Below are positions 16,230 to 25,590 of a stretch of 64,000 nt of DNA, one piece after another; position 1 is the stretch's first letter, and every line of letters begins with the position of its first letter. Source of the DNA: Moraxella sp035181385 (lineage in GTDB: Bacteria; Pseudomonadota; Gammaproteobacteria; Pseudomonadales; Moraxellaceae); the NCBI RefSeq assembly GCF_035181385.1, contig NZ_JAXCJK010000002.1:1-64000 (forward strand), written 5' to 3'. The position numbers and the translations under genes are program-made. The notes under the pieces are model-generated. The model did no database searches. It was not told the DNA's origin and saw nothing but the letters and a program-made list of their open reading frames with translations.

Positions 16230-17357
16230 TCATAAATATTCATCAATTGAGCTTAGCGTATCAACCAGCACTTGATGATCAAAATCAGCCATCACAAACC
16301 CTTTACCAATGCCATTTAGTAATACCAAGCGTAATTTGCCTGATTGGACTTTTTTATCATGCCCCATTAAATCAAGTGCTTGGTCAATAGGAATGATAGG
16401 TGGTCTGATTGGTAAATGGAACTGGGTCAAAAGTCGTGCGACACGAGTGACTGATTCACGCTCAATCAACCCAAGCTTATGCGACATGACCAACGCTTGC
16501 ATCATGCCAGCCGACACCGCCTCACCATGCAACCACACGCCATAGCCTTGGTGCGTCTCAATGATGTGCCCAAAAGTATGACCAAAGTTGAGCAAGGCTC
16601 GTAATCCAGACTCTCGCTCATCTGCTGCAACAATATCCGCTTTGAACTGACAGGAGCGACACACCATTTTGGCCAACACCTTTGCATCTCGTGCATTGAT
16701 GGCATCAGCATGGCATTCAAGCCAAGATAAAAACTCTTCATCTAAAATCAGTGCATATTTGACCACTTCTGCTAACCCTGCAAAAAACTCTCTGGCAGGC
16801 AAAGTATCAAAAGTTGTCATGTCTGCAAGCACCGCCACAGGTTGCCAAAATGCACCTATCATATTTTTGCCACGCAGATGATTGATGCCTGTTTTGCCAC
16901 CTACCGATGAATCCACCTGTGCCAAAAGCGTTGTGGGTACTTGGATAAAATTCACACCACGCATAAAGCTGGCAGCCGCAAAGCCTACCATATCACCAAT
17001 TACCCCACCACCCAAAGCAATCATCGTACAGTCTCGGGAAAAGTGATGCTCAAGCAACACATCATAAATGCGATTGATGCTGTCTTGATTTTTATGATGC
17101 TCACCATCTGACAATACACAAGTGAGCACCGTAAAATTTGCCAATTTTAAGGAATTTTTAAGGCCATCTAAATAAAACGGTGCCACCACATCGTTGGTTA
17201 CAATCAGTACTTGCTTACCTTTGATAAAAGGAATGATAGGACCTGCCAAATCAAACTGACCGTTCAAATCTCTTGGACTGGCAACAATAAAAATCGGATA
17301 ATCATGACTTTGGGTGTGTACAATCAATTCATGTTTTATCGTGTCATGTGTGATCAT
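16230..17357 (-). CDS. aroB: 3-dehydroquinate synthase
   Basis: This 375-residue enzyme uses NAD+ and a divalent metal to make 3-dehydroquinate in the shikimate pathway. Conserved motifs are clear: DGEHHKNQDS, ALGGGVIGDMVGFAAASFMRGV, PTTLLAQVDSSVGGKTGINH, and metal ligands in the ALILDEEFL region, NFGHTFGHIIE and WLHGEAVSAGM. It follows aroK in the usual pilQ-aroK-aroB order, 125 nt downstream. Confidence 0.96.
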   Translation of the reverse strand: MITHDTIKHELIVHTQSHDYPIFIVASPRDLNGQFDLAGPIIPFIKGKQVLIVTNDVVAPFYLDGLKNSLKLANFTVLTCVLSDGEHHKNQDSINRIYDVLLEHHFSRDCTMIALGGGVIGDMVGFAAASFMRGVNFIQVPTTLLAQVDSSVGGKTGINHLRGKNMIGAFWQPVAVLADMTTFDTLPAREFFAGLAEVVKYALILDEEFLSWLECHADAINARDAKVLAKMVCRSCQFKADIVAADERESGLRALLNFGHTFGHIIETHQGYGVWLHGEAVSAGMMQALVMSHKLGLIERESVTRVARLLTQFHLPIRPPIIPIDQALDLMGHDKKVQSGKLRLVLLNGIGKGFVMADFDHQVLVDTLSSIDEYL

Positions 17358-17482
17358 GGTAAACTCGCAAAATTTCCAACTTTGTTTTCATCAAATATTT
17401 AAATACAAAAAAATTTATCTGGTCATTAGGCAGGCAAAACAGACTGATTGTATCCAATCGTTACCAGAAGCCCATCGACGCA

Positions 17483-18109
17483 TCAAAATGGCCCTGATGC
17501 TTGTTGCGACTGGACATATCTAGACAGCATTTGTACGATATCATTCATCATCTGCTTGGGATAGGCACGCCCTGTGGGTACAGTGATGGTGGCAACTTCT
17601 TGGTACAAAGGGTGGCGAATTTGATACAGTTTTTCTAAAACTTCTCTGGGGTTATCGCTTTGTAATAAGGGACGATTTTTGTCTTTTTTGGTGCGAAATA
17701 GCTGGGTATCAACATTGGCTTCCAAATAAATCACCAAACCTTTTTTGAGCAATTTGCGATTTTCGGCACGCCCTACCGCACCACCACCAGTCGCCATCAC
17801 AATATTTGACCGAGCGGTCAGCTCCATCAATGCACGAGTTTCACGCTCACGAAAGCCTTCCTCACCCTCTTTGGTAAAAATCCAAGGAATGTCCGCACCT
17901 GTCTGCGATACGATATAATGATCGCAGTCAACGAATTCACGCCCCAATTGCTTGGCAAGCAATTTGCCAATCGTGGTTTTGCCCGCACCCATTGGACCAA
18001 CCAAAAAAATAGACGGTAGCATCTTGGCGAGCCCTTCACCCGTCTTTTCAACCACCACATTTGCAATGATTGAATTATCTTCTTCAAACATGATTGCTCT
18101 ATTTATCAA
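17483..18109 (-). CDS. aroK: Shikimate kinase
   Basis: This enzyme phosphorylates shikimate with ATP. It shows the P-loop GPMGAGKTTIG, the shikimate-binding DCDHYIVSQTGADI and FREREtr region, and ATGGGAV. The longest frame has 208 residues. The usual protein start aligns with the ATG at 18022 (MLPSIFLVGPMGAGKTT), so the first 29 residues may not be translated; the M at 18091 is a third option. It lies between pilQ and aroB as in many gammaproteobacteria. Confidence 0.93.
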   Translation of the reverse strand: MINRAIMFEEDNSIIANVVVEKTGEGLAKMLPSIFLVGPMGAGKTTIGKLLAKQLGREFVDCDHYIVSQTGADIPWIFTKEGEEGFRERETRALMELTARSNIVMATGGGAVGRAENRKLLKKGLVIYLEANVDTQLFRTKKDKNRPLLQSDNPREVLEKLYQIRHPLYQEVATITVPTGRAYPKQMMNDIVQMLSRYVQSQQASGPF

Positions 18110-18256
18110 CTCTCAAATTGTCTTATCATACAAGGTTTAAGCAAATCTTGCTACTATTTTTCATGAAATCCATGTGCAATTTTTTTTGCACACCTCACCA
18201 CCTTGATGGTTAAAATTCAAATTAGCAGACACAACTTGAATAATTTTTGAATAATT

Positions 18257-19597
18257 TTAGTGAATTGGCACCAGCTTTGGTGTAACAAAAATCAGCAACT
18301 CTTCTTTTCTGTCGGTGCGATTTTCCTGACGGAATAAGTGCCCAACAGCTGGTAAATCACCAAAAAATGGTACTTTGGTCACGCCTGCATGATTTGTCTG
18401 TCGATAGATGCCACCTAAGACAACCGTTTGTCCATCATCAACTATGACATTGGTTTCAAGAGCATCTTCTTGAATGGCGATCACCCCCAAATTGGTTACA
18501 GGCGTGCCGTTTTTAACATTAAGTTTTAAATGAATTTTACCATCTAAGGTGATGGTCGGTGTGGCTTCAAGCACCAGTGCCGCCTCTTTAAATGCGACAT
18601 TGGTTGCACCGCTAGAGGTTTCTTCTTGATAAGCAATCTGCATTCCTGACGAAATGCGTGCCGTTTGTTTGTCAGCAGTCAAGACCTTTGGTGTGGAAAT
18701 CACCTCGCCAAGGCGGTTTGCCTGCATGGCAGACAGCTCCAAATCCAAGAGTACATCGGGCAAATTAATAAGACCAAAAGCAATACGGCCTGCAGGGTTG
18801 GTCGCTCCTAAATTGACCGATAAGTTAGCTGGGCGTGTGATTTTATTGGTCAGATCCCCAGAGCGACGCATATCCCAAAGCGACGCATGAGAGCCCCCAA
18901 TTTGTAAGTGCTTGGCGTTTGATAATAAACCAAAACTTACCCCCAATTCACGACTAAATCCATCATTAGCACTGACGATTCTTGCTTCTATCATCACTTG
19001 TTGCACAGGCACATCTAAGCGAGTTACAAGTGCCAAAATATCATCAACAACAGGTTTGATGTCCTTAATGATGAGTGTATTCGTGCGTGCGTCAACATTG
19101 GCCATGCCACGCTTAGAAAGCATGGTGGTCGAGCCGTCGCCATCATTTTTATGAGTGATGAGTGCCAAAATATCCTTAGCCTCGGCATGATTGATGTGAA
19201 TATATTCAGTCTGCAAAGGCAAATATTGCTCAGATTGATGGCGTGATTGGGCGTGTCTTTGGCTGATTTGTGCAAGCTCATCGGCCGACGAAATACGAAT
19301 CACACCCTCTTGTTCATGCTTGATAAGATGCTTGGCATCAACAACGACATCAAGGGCCTGTTCCCATGGAATATTATTGAGTCTCAGGGTGATATTCCCC
19401 GTTACACCATCACTTGCCACGATGTTTGCCTCTCCTGCGTGTGCCAACACATCTAAGACTGTACGCACAGGCATATCTTGAAACTCTATTGAAATGCGTT
19501 TACCCTGGTAACTTTTTTGTGAGGGCTCGCTGGCCAATGCTTTGGGTGCCAGCAGTAGCATGAGTATTATTGCCAGTTGTATTTTTATGATATTCAT
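18257..19597 (-). CDS. pilQ: Type IV pilus secretin PilQ (short form)
   Basis: PilQ forms the outer-membrane ring through which type IV pili extend and DNA may enter. This 446-residue protein has a signal peptide (IILMLLLAPKALA), an STN/N0 domain (about 30-105), an N1 domain (about 125-190) and the C-terminal secretin domain ending GDLPAVGHLFRQENRTDRKE then ELLIFVTPKLV. Typical PilQ proteins are 650-750 residues. The N-terminal AMIN (peptidoglycan-binding) domains and the linker are missing, so its wall attachment may differ. It is last of the pilMNOPQ genes, 28 nt after pilP. Confidence 0.93.
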   Translation of the reverse strand: MNIIKIQLAIILMLLLAPKALASEPSQKSYQGKRISIEFQDMPVRTVLDVLAHAGEANIVASDGVTGNITLRLNNIPWEQALDVVVDAKHLIKHEQEGVIRISSADELAQISQRHAQSRHQSEQYLPLQTEYIHINHAEAKDILALITHKNDGDGSTTMLSKRGMANVDARTNTLIIKDIKPVVDDILALVTRLDVPVQQVMIEARIVSANDGFSRELGVSFGLLSNAKHLQIGGSHASLWDMRRSGDLTNKITRPANLSVNLGATNPAGRIAFGLINLPDVLLDLELSAMQANRLGEVISTPKVLTADKQTARISSGMQIAYQEETSSGATNVAFKEAALVLEATPTITLDGKIHLKLNVKNGTPVTNLGVIAIQEDALETNVIVDDGQTVVLGGIYRQTNHAGVTKVPFFGDLPAVGHLFRQENRTDRKEELLIFVTPKLVPIH

Positions 19598-19625
19598 TAT
19601 CCGACCAATCCAAATTCATCATAAC

Positions 19626-20276
19626 CTATTCATTACCAACAAATTTTAGCTGCACCAACCGCTCATAATATTGCCCATCTGCCTGCACTACCGCCTCTGC
19701 GACGGTGATTTTCTCACGGTCGATATGTATGATTTTACCATGATTTTGCCCAACATATTGACCAATATGCACAGGATACGCCACCTTATCAGGGCCGATA
19801 AGTAATGCCGTCAGGCGACCATCTTGTTCTATCCGACCTTGATATTTTAACGATGACAACAAATGTTTTTCAAGCATTTGGCGTGAGCGATTGGGGTTTA
19901 CCAAAACCTTTTTGCCAAAAACAACTTCCGCAACCACAGCATTTTCTTGCCTTTGATTCTGAGTGGTTTTGGGCATTTGATTGCCTACCAATTCAGCACT
20001 TGTATTTGCTGATTGTGCCTGCGTCTTTAAATCGGTTTGGCGTTCTGAATTGGCAACATAAAACGGTGAAACAAAAGGGTTATTTTTTGCCTGATAGTGT
20101 GTCTTTTTGACCACCATATCAAGATGTCTGACAGCAGGCGGTGGTGTGCTGGCAGCATGAATGCCAGCAACTTTGGCATCAATCTCATCACTGACAGTTG
20201 ATTGACGACAACCTGCCATACTTATGCCACATACCATCAGTATGAAGATCAGTTGCAAATTTTTAATTGGCATCAT
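19626..20276 (-). CDS. pilP: Type IV pilus lipoprotein PilP
   Basis: This 216-residue inner-membrane lipoprotein (lipobox SMAGC) connects the PilN-PilO alignment complex to the secretin PilQ. A flexible linker (about 30-110) precedes the PilP beta domain with characteristic NPSRQ-type sequence (VNPNRSRQMLEKHLLSSLKY) and PDKVAYPVHIGQYVGQNHGK. It overlaps pilO by 14 nt. Of the adjacent Met codons, the second could also be the start. Confidence 0.9.
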   Translation of the reverse strand: MMPIKNLQLIFILMVCGISMAGCRQSTVSDEIDAKVAGIHAASTPPPAVRHLDMVVKKTHYQAKNNPFVSPFYVANSERQTDLKTQAQSANTSAELVGNQMPKTTQNQRQENAVVAEVVFGKKVLVNPNRSRQMLEKHLLSSLKYQGRIEQDGRLTALLIGPDKVAYPVHIGQYVGQNHGKIIHIDREKITVAEAVVQADGQYYERLVQLKFVGNE

Positions 20277-20940
20277 TGGTATTGTCAGCCCTCTTTTCCA
20301 GCTCTTTTTTACTCTTAGCTCGATAAGTCTTGGCTTGAATGCTGAGACGAATTTCGCTGACAGCTTGATGTTGGGTAAGTTTGGTCATTTCAAAATCATG
20401 AAAGGTAAGCGGTATGGGCAATAACGATAGCTCAGCCAACATTTGCCCAAGCTGATGATAATTACCAATAAAAACCAGACTTACTCTGCGCTCAAAAAAC
20501 ATCGGCGATTCACTTTGCACACCTGTTTTGACATCAGCCACCTGTACACCACTGCGTATCGCTAACGCATGAATCTGCTCAATCAGCGAGTTCATATCAA
20601 AAGCATTTGGTAGCTGTTCGGTAATGTCAGTCAGCTCATGATGCAGTGCTTGCGTCTGCAACTCAACTGCCTTTAATTGCCCTGCTTTGGTATATTTTTG
20701 AGCGTATTGTGCAATCAAAGTATTTTCTTGGACAACCAGCGAATGTCTTTCAAGCATGATTGGCTTGATGAACAACAACCAACCAAACAGTGCAATAAAT
20801 ACCGCCAACATGACAAGCACCAGTACTCTTAACCAAGCAGGTGCTACACCAAAATTATCCACAGTCAGCTCACCGAGCTGCCGCCATGTCTGACGAAACT
20901 TGTCAAAGTCTGGGCGATCATCTGGTAACTGATGATTCAT
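20263..20940 (-). CDS. pilO: Type IV pilus inner-membrane protein PilO
   Basis: This 225-residue bitopic protein forms heterodimers with PilN in the pilus alignment complex. One membrane helix lies at about 42-63 (WLRVLVLVMLAVFIALFGWL), followed by a coiled coil and a ferredoxin-like periplasmic domain. A polar C-terminal tail (AKSKKELEKRADNTNDAN) extends beyond the usual end. It overlaps pilN by 4 nt and pilP by 14 nt, indicating tight translational coupling. Confidence 0.9.
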   Translation of the reverse strand: MNHQLPDDRPDFDKFRQTWRQLGELTVDNFGVAPAWLRVLVLVMLAVFIALFGWLLFIKPIMLERHSLVVQENTLIAQYAQKYTKAGQLKAVELQTQALHHELTDITEQLPNAFDMNSLIEQIHALAIRSGVQVADVKTGVQSESPMFFERRVSLVFIGNYHQLGQMLAELSLLPIPLTFHDFEMTKLTQHQAVSEIRLSIQAKTYRAKSKKELEKRADNTNDAN

Positions 20941-21590
20941 GGATTATTCTCCATATTCATCGCACCAGATGACAAATCCTCACCCAGCGTTGCTGCATGA
21001 TTGTCCGTATCATGATTTTTTATTTTGTGTGCATCGCTCATTAAGTTTAGCCGAGCTGTCATCACAAAACTCACCCAAGTACCCTCAGATGACTGTTGCA
21101 AACTGGTTACTAGCACATCACTCATCATGGGTGTATCTGACATATCAGCACCCAGTCTTTGAGCAAATTGACTCACAGTAGTAGAATTTTTGGATACGCC
21201 TGTCATGGTCAATGTCTCGCCTGCATGATTGATGTGTGTAAAATAAACCAAACCGTCACTTAGATCTGCCAGTTGTTCAAAAAATTGCACCATCATCATT
21301 CGATTTGACCGCAAATTATTGATACTATTTGCTTTATTTATTAGTTCTTGCTGTTCGTTTTCAAAGGTAGCAATACGGGCAATATCATCATCAAGCGCCG
21401 CCATACGCTGCCTAATACCATCATTGATGGCCTGTTGATGGTCAAGTCTGTATTTTTGATAAGCATAAATCATTGACACCAATACCAAAGCTCCAACCGC
21501 CACCAACAAGAATGCACGACGAAATTGTGCATTTTGACGAATTTGGCGAAGCTGTCGCCATGGCAACAAGTTTATCATTGGTGCATTCAT
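20937..21590 (-). CDS. pilN: Type IV pilus inner-membrane protein PilN
   Basis: This 217-residue bitopic protein has the conserved cytoplasmic N-terminal motif INLLPWR (about 6-12), which docks into the groove of PilM. A membrane helix (FRRAFLLVAVGALVLVSMIY) and a periplasmic coiled coil and ferredoxin-like domain follow. The ~35-residue C-terminal tail after MTARLNLMSD is longer and more polar than usual. It overlaps pilM by 4 nt. Confidence 0.92.
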   Translation of the reverse strand: MNAPMINLLPWRQLRQIRQNAQFRRAFLLVAVGALVLVSMIYAYQKYRLDHQQAINDGIRQRMAALDDDIARIATFENEQQELINKANSINNLRSNRMMMVQFFEQLADLSDGLVYFTHINHAGETLTMTGVSKNSTTVSQFAQRLGADMSDTPMMSDVLVTSLQQSSEGTWVSFVMTARLNLMSDAHKIKNHDTDNHAATLGEDLSSGAMNMENNP

Positions 21591-23086
21591 GCGATACCAC
21601 CCACATCAGCTCGCATGGCAGCACCGCATGCCATCATCATTTTTGGTGCAAGACAAACATCGATCCGCCCCAAACTCATACCCTCAAAAGCATTGGCCAA
21701 CAGCACCGTTTTAGTAGTTTTTGCCGATAGTGCACTTGCCAGCCTCTCATCTACCAAGCCTGACAACACCACCACATCAACCGCTGATTGTGTACCAAGT
21801 TCATAGGCATCTACCACCTTTTGAATACTTGCTACATCATCGGCATGATTGATATTGTTGGCGTTAGCACCCATCGTCATGTGTTCGGTTTTTTTGCCCA
21901 AATCATCATTTGGTTCATCATCACAGTCATTTAAGTCATTAAAACAAATCGCATAGTCATTGTTGCTCTTTACATGATGATGCGTAGCGATTGATTCATA
22001 AGATGTTAATGCACAATTTTCTGGCTGGGCGACAGTTCCACAAGCAACATGATCGCCATCACTGATTTGGGTATTGATTTGGGTATTGATTTGGGTATTG
22101 ATTTGGGTATTGATTTGGGTATTGATTTGGGTATTGATTTGGGTATTGATTTGGGTATTGATTTGGGTGATGCTTAGGTGTGTACTCTCATGAGTTTGGT
22201 CTTGTGCAACATATTGCTTGCTGTGCATCGCCAAAAATTCATCAAAACCCATGCCAGTAATTTCTCCGCCATTACTTACGCCCATGTCATCACTTACTTT
22301 AGTTTTAGTATCAATTGTGGTGTCCTCTTGGTTTGTTTCATCATTCAAAGATGGATTTAATGTCAAAATCTCGCCCAATTCATCTGCCACATCATGCGAC
22401 TGCATTGAAGGCTTTAGACTTGCCCTTAGGTACTCTTGACGATAATCAAAGCCTTCAAAATCACCATCATTGTTGATATGGACAGCATACACATGAATCT
22501 TAGCATCATTCATGTGTACAACCAACACACGACCATGCACACTTGTTATCGTTAGCAAAAGTGCACGAGATAATGCAAATTCAGACACATCAAACACATT
22601 GATTTCAAGCCCACAAGATGCCAAAAGATCCACACACTCATCTATCACCACTGTGCGCACCACCACAAGCAACACCTGCATTTGCTTGCCATCATCGCTG
22701 ACTACCGAAAAATCAAAATTCACCTCATCAAGCGGATAAGGAATGTGCTTGTGTGCATCTAGACGAATATGGACATCAATCTCATCATCACTTAGACCTG
22801 TTGGTAGCATAATCATGCGGCTCATCACAGGTGCAGATGACACCACCGCCACCCGACCTCTATCAATACTTTGCTTTGTCAGCAGTTTGGATAACGCCAA
22901 TTGCACAGCAGCCACATCATCGCCATCAACATATTCCATGGCACACTTTTTGACATGAAATTTTCCCAAATGGCGAGTAAGTACAACCGTCCGCACCGAC
23001 AGTGCGTCCAGCTCTATGCCAATCAAATTGTCATTTGGCCGCCAAAAGCTCAGCCAATCCAAGATACGCTCAAACCATCGACCCAC
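21587..23086 (-). CDS. pilM: Type IV pilus actin-like protein PilM with large repeat-containing insertion
   Basis: PilM is an actin-like cytoplasmic ATPase-fold protein that binds PilN at the inner membrane. This copy is 499 residues against about 350 for the family. The N-terminal part (LIGIELDALSVRTVVL) and the C-terminal part (ADDVASIQKVVDAYELGTQS, VVVLSGL, LANAFEGMSLGR) are conserved. Between about 225 and 420 lies a low-complexity insertion. It contains eight consecutive QINT tetrapeptides (about 308-339) and acidic, asparagine-rich sequence. Translation starts at GTG. It leads the pilMNOPQ operon. Confidence 0.92.
   Translation of the reverse strand: MGRWFERILDWLSFWRPNDNLIGIELDALSVRTVVLTRHLGKFHVKKCAMEYVDGDDVAAVQLALSKLLTKQSIDRGRVAVVSSAPVMSRMIMLPTGLSDDEIDVHIRLDAHKHIPYPLDEVNFDFSVVSDDGKQMQVLLVVVRTVVIDECVDLLASCGLEINVFDVSEFALSRALLLTITSVHGRVLVVHMNDAKIHVYAVHINNDGDFEGFDYRQEYLRASLKPSMQSHDVADELGEILTLNPSLNDETNQEDTTIDTKTKVSDDMGVSNGGEITGMGFDEFLAMHSKQYVAQDQTHESTHLSITQINTQINTQINTQINTQINTQINTQINTQINTQISDGDHVACGTVAQPENCALTSYESIATHHHVKSNNDYAICFNDLNDCDDEPNDDLGKKTEHMTMGANANNINHADDVASIQKVVDAYELGTQSAVDVVVLSGLVDERLASALSAKTTKTVLLANAFEGMSLGRIDVCLAPKMMMACGAAMRADVGGIA
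22069..22164. repeat. 12-bp tandem repeat (8 copies) inside pilM
   Basis: Eight perfect copies of GGGTATTGATTT, in plus-strand orientation, encode the tetrapeptide QINT on the minus strand. Because the unit is a multiple of three, slippage changes the length of the PilM insertion without shifting the frame. Confidence 0.95.
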
Positions 23087-23166
23087 GAGACATTCACACC
23101 CATAATTTTAAAACATTTTGATGATTTTATCAGTCGTTTTGCCGACTGTTTTGCCGTGTATCCATA

Positions 23167-23433
23167 TCATCGTTGGTCTTTTTTAAATTGAAAAGCATTT
23201 TGATGCTCATCATTACAAAAAAACCACTGACCATCGCCATCATTTTGCAAAATCCCACGATAAGTGGCAAGTGAATGCCCACAATAATCGCAAGTACGCA
23301 GGCTTGTATCATCGCCTTGTTTTGGAAAAAATGCTTTGGGCGGCTTTGGATACATGAATTTGAAAAAAATTTTCATCGCAATTAAGATGATGATGACATT
23401 AATAAAAAAAGCAAACATAAGACCTTCAACCAA
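23167..23433 (-). CDS. PP0621-family small membrane zinc-finger-like protein
   Basis: This 88-residue protein has one N-terminal membrane helix (FAFFINVIIILIAMKIFFKF) followed by a short domain with a CxxC (CDYCG) and a later C-x-x-H pattern (FFCNDEHQNAF), as in PP0621-type proteins found near pil genes. It may bind zinc. It is just upstream of pilM on the same strand, 81 nt away, and may be the first gene of the pil transcript. Function unknown. Confidence 0.65.
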   Translation of the reverse strand: MVEGLMFAFFINVIIILIAMKIFFKFMYPKPPKAFFPKQGDDTSLRTCDYCGHSLATYRGILQNDGDGQWFFCNDEHQNAFQFKKDQR

Positions 23434-23573
23434 AATATCAATTACACAAACTTATCAAACTTTTTAAAAATAACATTCGCCATCTGACGATTGATAACCC
23501 CATCTTAATATAGCATAAAAATCCCCCACAAAACACGCAAGCGATGCCAAAAAACGCCAAAAAGTGAATTTTA

Positions 23574-23744
23574 TGCTATACTACTAAGAGTGTGCCAAGT
23601 TATTTTACAAAAGAAGTTTAATCATTAAACCAAACACAGGATTTGGCACAAGTGCAAATATGGAATTTGCCCAACACGCCAATGATTCATGGCGATTAAC
23701 CAAGATAACACTTTTTAAATTTTAAATCATTTGGAATTATAAAA
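23574..23744 (+). promoter_or_regulatory. Extended -10 promoter and structured leader of nadE
   Basis: TGCTATACT (23574-23582) is an extended -10 element. The predicted transcript starts near 23589 and at once forms a long-range stem TGTGCCAA (23591-23598) with TTGGCACA (23643-23650). Nested inside is a perfect hairpin GTTTAA-TCA-TTAAAC (23615-23629). About 95 nt then lead to the nadE start. No known riboswitch is recognised; a regulatory leader is inferred. Confidence 0.4.
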
Positions 23745-25433
23745 ATGTCAAAAATCACAACCAATAACCAAGAAATGTCTATACAAAGTACAGATACGCC
23801 ACTGGGTAAAATTACTTTTGCCATCATGCAGACCAACTTTTGGGTTGGGGACATCGCAGGCAATGTAAAAAAAATGAGTGCGTTGGCAATTGATGCTAAA
23901 AACAAAGGTGCGGACATTGTCATTTTCCCAGAGTTATCACTCATCGGCTATCCACCAGAAGATTTGCTACTTCGCCCAACACTGGCAGAGCGTGTAAAAT
24001 TTGCCATGGACGAGCTGACCAAAGTTGAGGACATTATCATCATCTTAGGATACCCACATATTGACCAGCACGGTACATTCAACTCTGCTGCCATATTACA
24101 AGGTGGCAGTCAAAAAGGATTTTATCACAAGCAGTGCCTACCTAATTATGGCATTTTTGATGAGCATCGCTACTTCACCAAAGGTCGCAATCAGGTACTT
24201 TTTGACTACAAGGGCATAACGATAGGATTGCTGATCTGCGAAGACATCTGGCATGAGGCACCCATTCGCACACTCAAAAAAGAAGGTGCCGACCTTGTTG
24301 TGGTCATCAATGCCTCGCCATTTGAGGTGGGCAAACAGCAACAGCGTCAAGCGTTATTGCATCAACAAGCCAAAACCAATAGCCTTCCTATCATCTATGC
24401 CAACACAGTCGGCGCACAAGATGACATTGTCTTTGATGGTGGGTCACTCATCATGCAAGCGGACGGTGCTATTGCTCATGAAGGTTCAAGATTTTTGAAT
24501 CAGCTGATCATGGCGAAGTTTGACCCAAATACCAAGACCTTTGATAAACAAATAAAAGCTCCTCTTGTACTGTCTGAAGAATCTGAAATGTATCAGGCAC
24601 TTGTTGTCGGCCTGCGTGATTATGTCAATCGCTCGGGATTTAAGGGCGTGATTATTGGATTGTCTGGCGGTATTGACAGTGCCTTGACACTGTGTCTTGC
24701 GGTTGATGCCTTAGGTGCGGACAAAGTGTATGCCGTAATGATGCCCTATGACTATACCTCAAACATGAGCTTAGAAGACGCTGCTGCCCAAGCTGCACGC
24801 CTAAATGTTTCGTACACAGTATGTCCAATTCATGATGCGGTTGAGGGCATGCGTGCAACACTTGCCCCACTACTTGCCAACAGCACGCCTGACAACACTG
24901 AAGAAAACCTGCAAGCTCGTGCTCGTGGCAATATTTTAATGGCTTTATCCAATAAGTTTGGTCATATGGTTGTCAGCACAGGTAATAAATCTGAAAATGC
25001 GGTCGGTTATGCTACGCTATATGGCGATATGGTGGGCGGGTTTGACATGCTAAAAGATGTCTACAAAACCGATGTCTACCGCCTTGCCAACTACCGAAAT
25101 CGCCTAGAAGATGATCCTGTCATTCCAGAACGAGTCATCACACGCGCACCATCTGCCGAGTTACGCCCAGATCAAAAAGACCAAGACAGCTTGCCAGAAT
25201 ATGAAGTGCTTGATGCCATCTTGCGTATGTATATTGATGAAGATTTGGGCTACAAAGCAATCTGTGCAGCAGGATTTGAGCCCTCACTTGTTGAAAAGGT
25301 ATTGCATATGGTTGATAATGCCGAGCATAAACGCCGACAAGGAGCCATTGGCACAAAAATCAGCAAAAAATCTTTTGGTCGTGAACGACGCTATCCGCTT
25401 GTAAACGGCTGGTCAGTTACTGGGTCGTTTTGA
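23745..25433 (+). CDS. nadE: Glutamine-dependent NAD+ synthetase
   Basis: This 562-residue two-domain enzyme makes NAD+ from nicotinic acid adenine dinucleotide using ammonia from glutamine. The N-terminal nitrilase-like amidase domain (about 20-270) has Glu in FPELSLIGYPPEDLL, a Lys in HKQCLPNYG and the catalytic Cys in LLICEDIWHEAPIR. The C-terminal synthetase domain has the ATP-pyrophosphatase loop GLSGGIDSALTLCLAVDALG and STGNKSE. The length is slightly above that of short bacterial forms because of an N-terminal extension of ~20 residues. Confidence 0.95.
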   Translation: MSKITTNNQEMSIQSTDTPLGKITFAIMQTNFWVGDIAGNVKKMSALAIDAKNKGADIVIFPELSLIGYPPEDLLLRPTLAERVKFAMDELTKVEDIIIILGYPHIDQHGTFNSAAILQGGSQKGFYHKQCLPNYGIFDEHRYFTKGRNQVLFDYKGITIGLLICEDIWHEAPIRTLKKEGADLVVVINASPFEVGKQQQRQALLHQQAKTNSLPIIYANTVGAQDDIVFDGGSLIMQADGAIAHEGSRFLNQLIMAKFDPNTKTFDKQIKAPLVLSEESEMYQALVVGLRDYVNRSGFKGVIIGLSGGIDSALTLCLAVDALGADKVYAVMMPYDYTSNMSLEDAAAQAARLNVSYTVCPIHDAVEGMRATLAPLLANSTPDNTEENLQARARGNILMALSNKFGHMVVSTGNKSENAVGYATLYGDMVGGFDMLKDVYKTDVYRLANYRNRLEDDPVIPERVITRAPSAELRPDQKDQDSLPEYEVLDAILRMYIDEDLGYKAICAAGFEPSLVEKVLHMVDNAEHKRRQGAIGTKISKKSFGRERRYPLVNGWSVTGSF

Positions 25434-25443
25434 TTGTCTGTAC

Positions 25444-25473
25444 AAAAAGCACCGTCAGTAAGCGGTGCTTTTT
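25444..25473 (+). terminator. Terminator after nadE
   Basis: AAAAAGCACCG pairs with CGGTGCTTTTT, ten nt after the nadE stop. Confidence 0.85.
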
Positions 25474-25590
25474 ACTTTTGACTTACCTTTGAGCAGTCTT
25501 GTTTGCTTTGCTGCCAAACATATAGACGATTTGACCATGCAACAAAGCCACAAAGGTAAAACCAACCACAGCAATGATTTACATGACTTA

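Noticed and set aside
22069..22164. pilM repeat as an on/off phase-variation switch
   Set aside because: The unit is 12 bp, a multiple of three, so slippage cannot shift the frame.
23660..23725. Possible 21-residue upstream ORF before nadE
   Set aside because: No ribosome site, ordinary composition and no leader-peptide signature.
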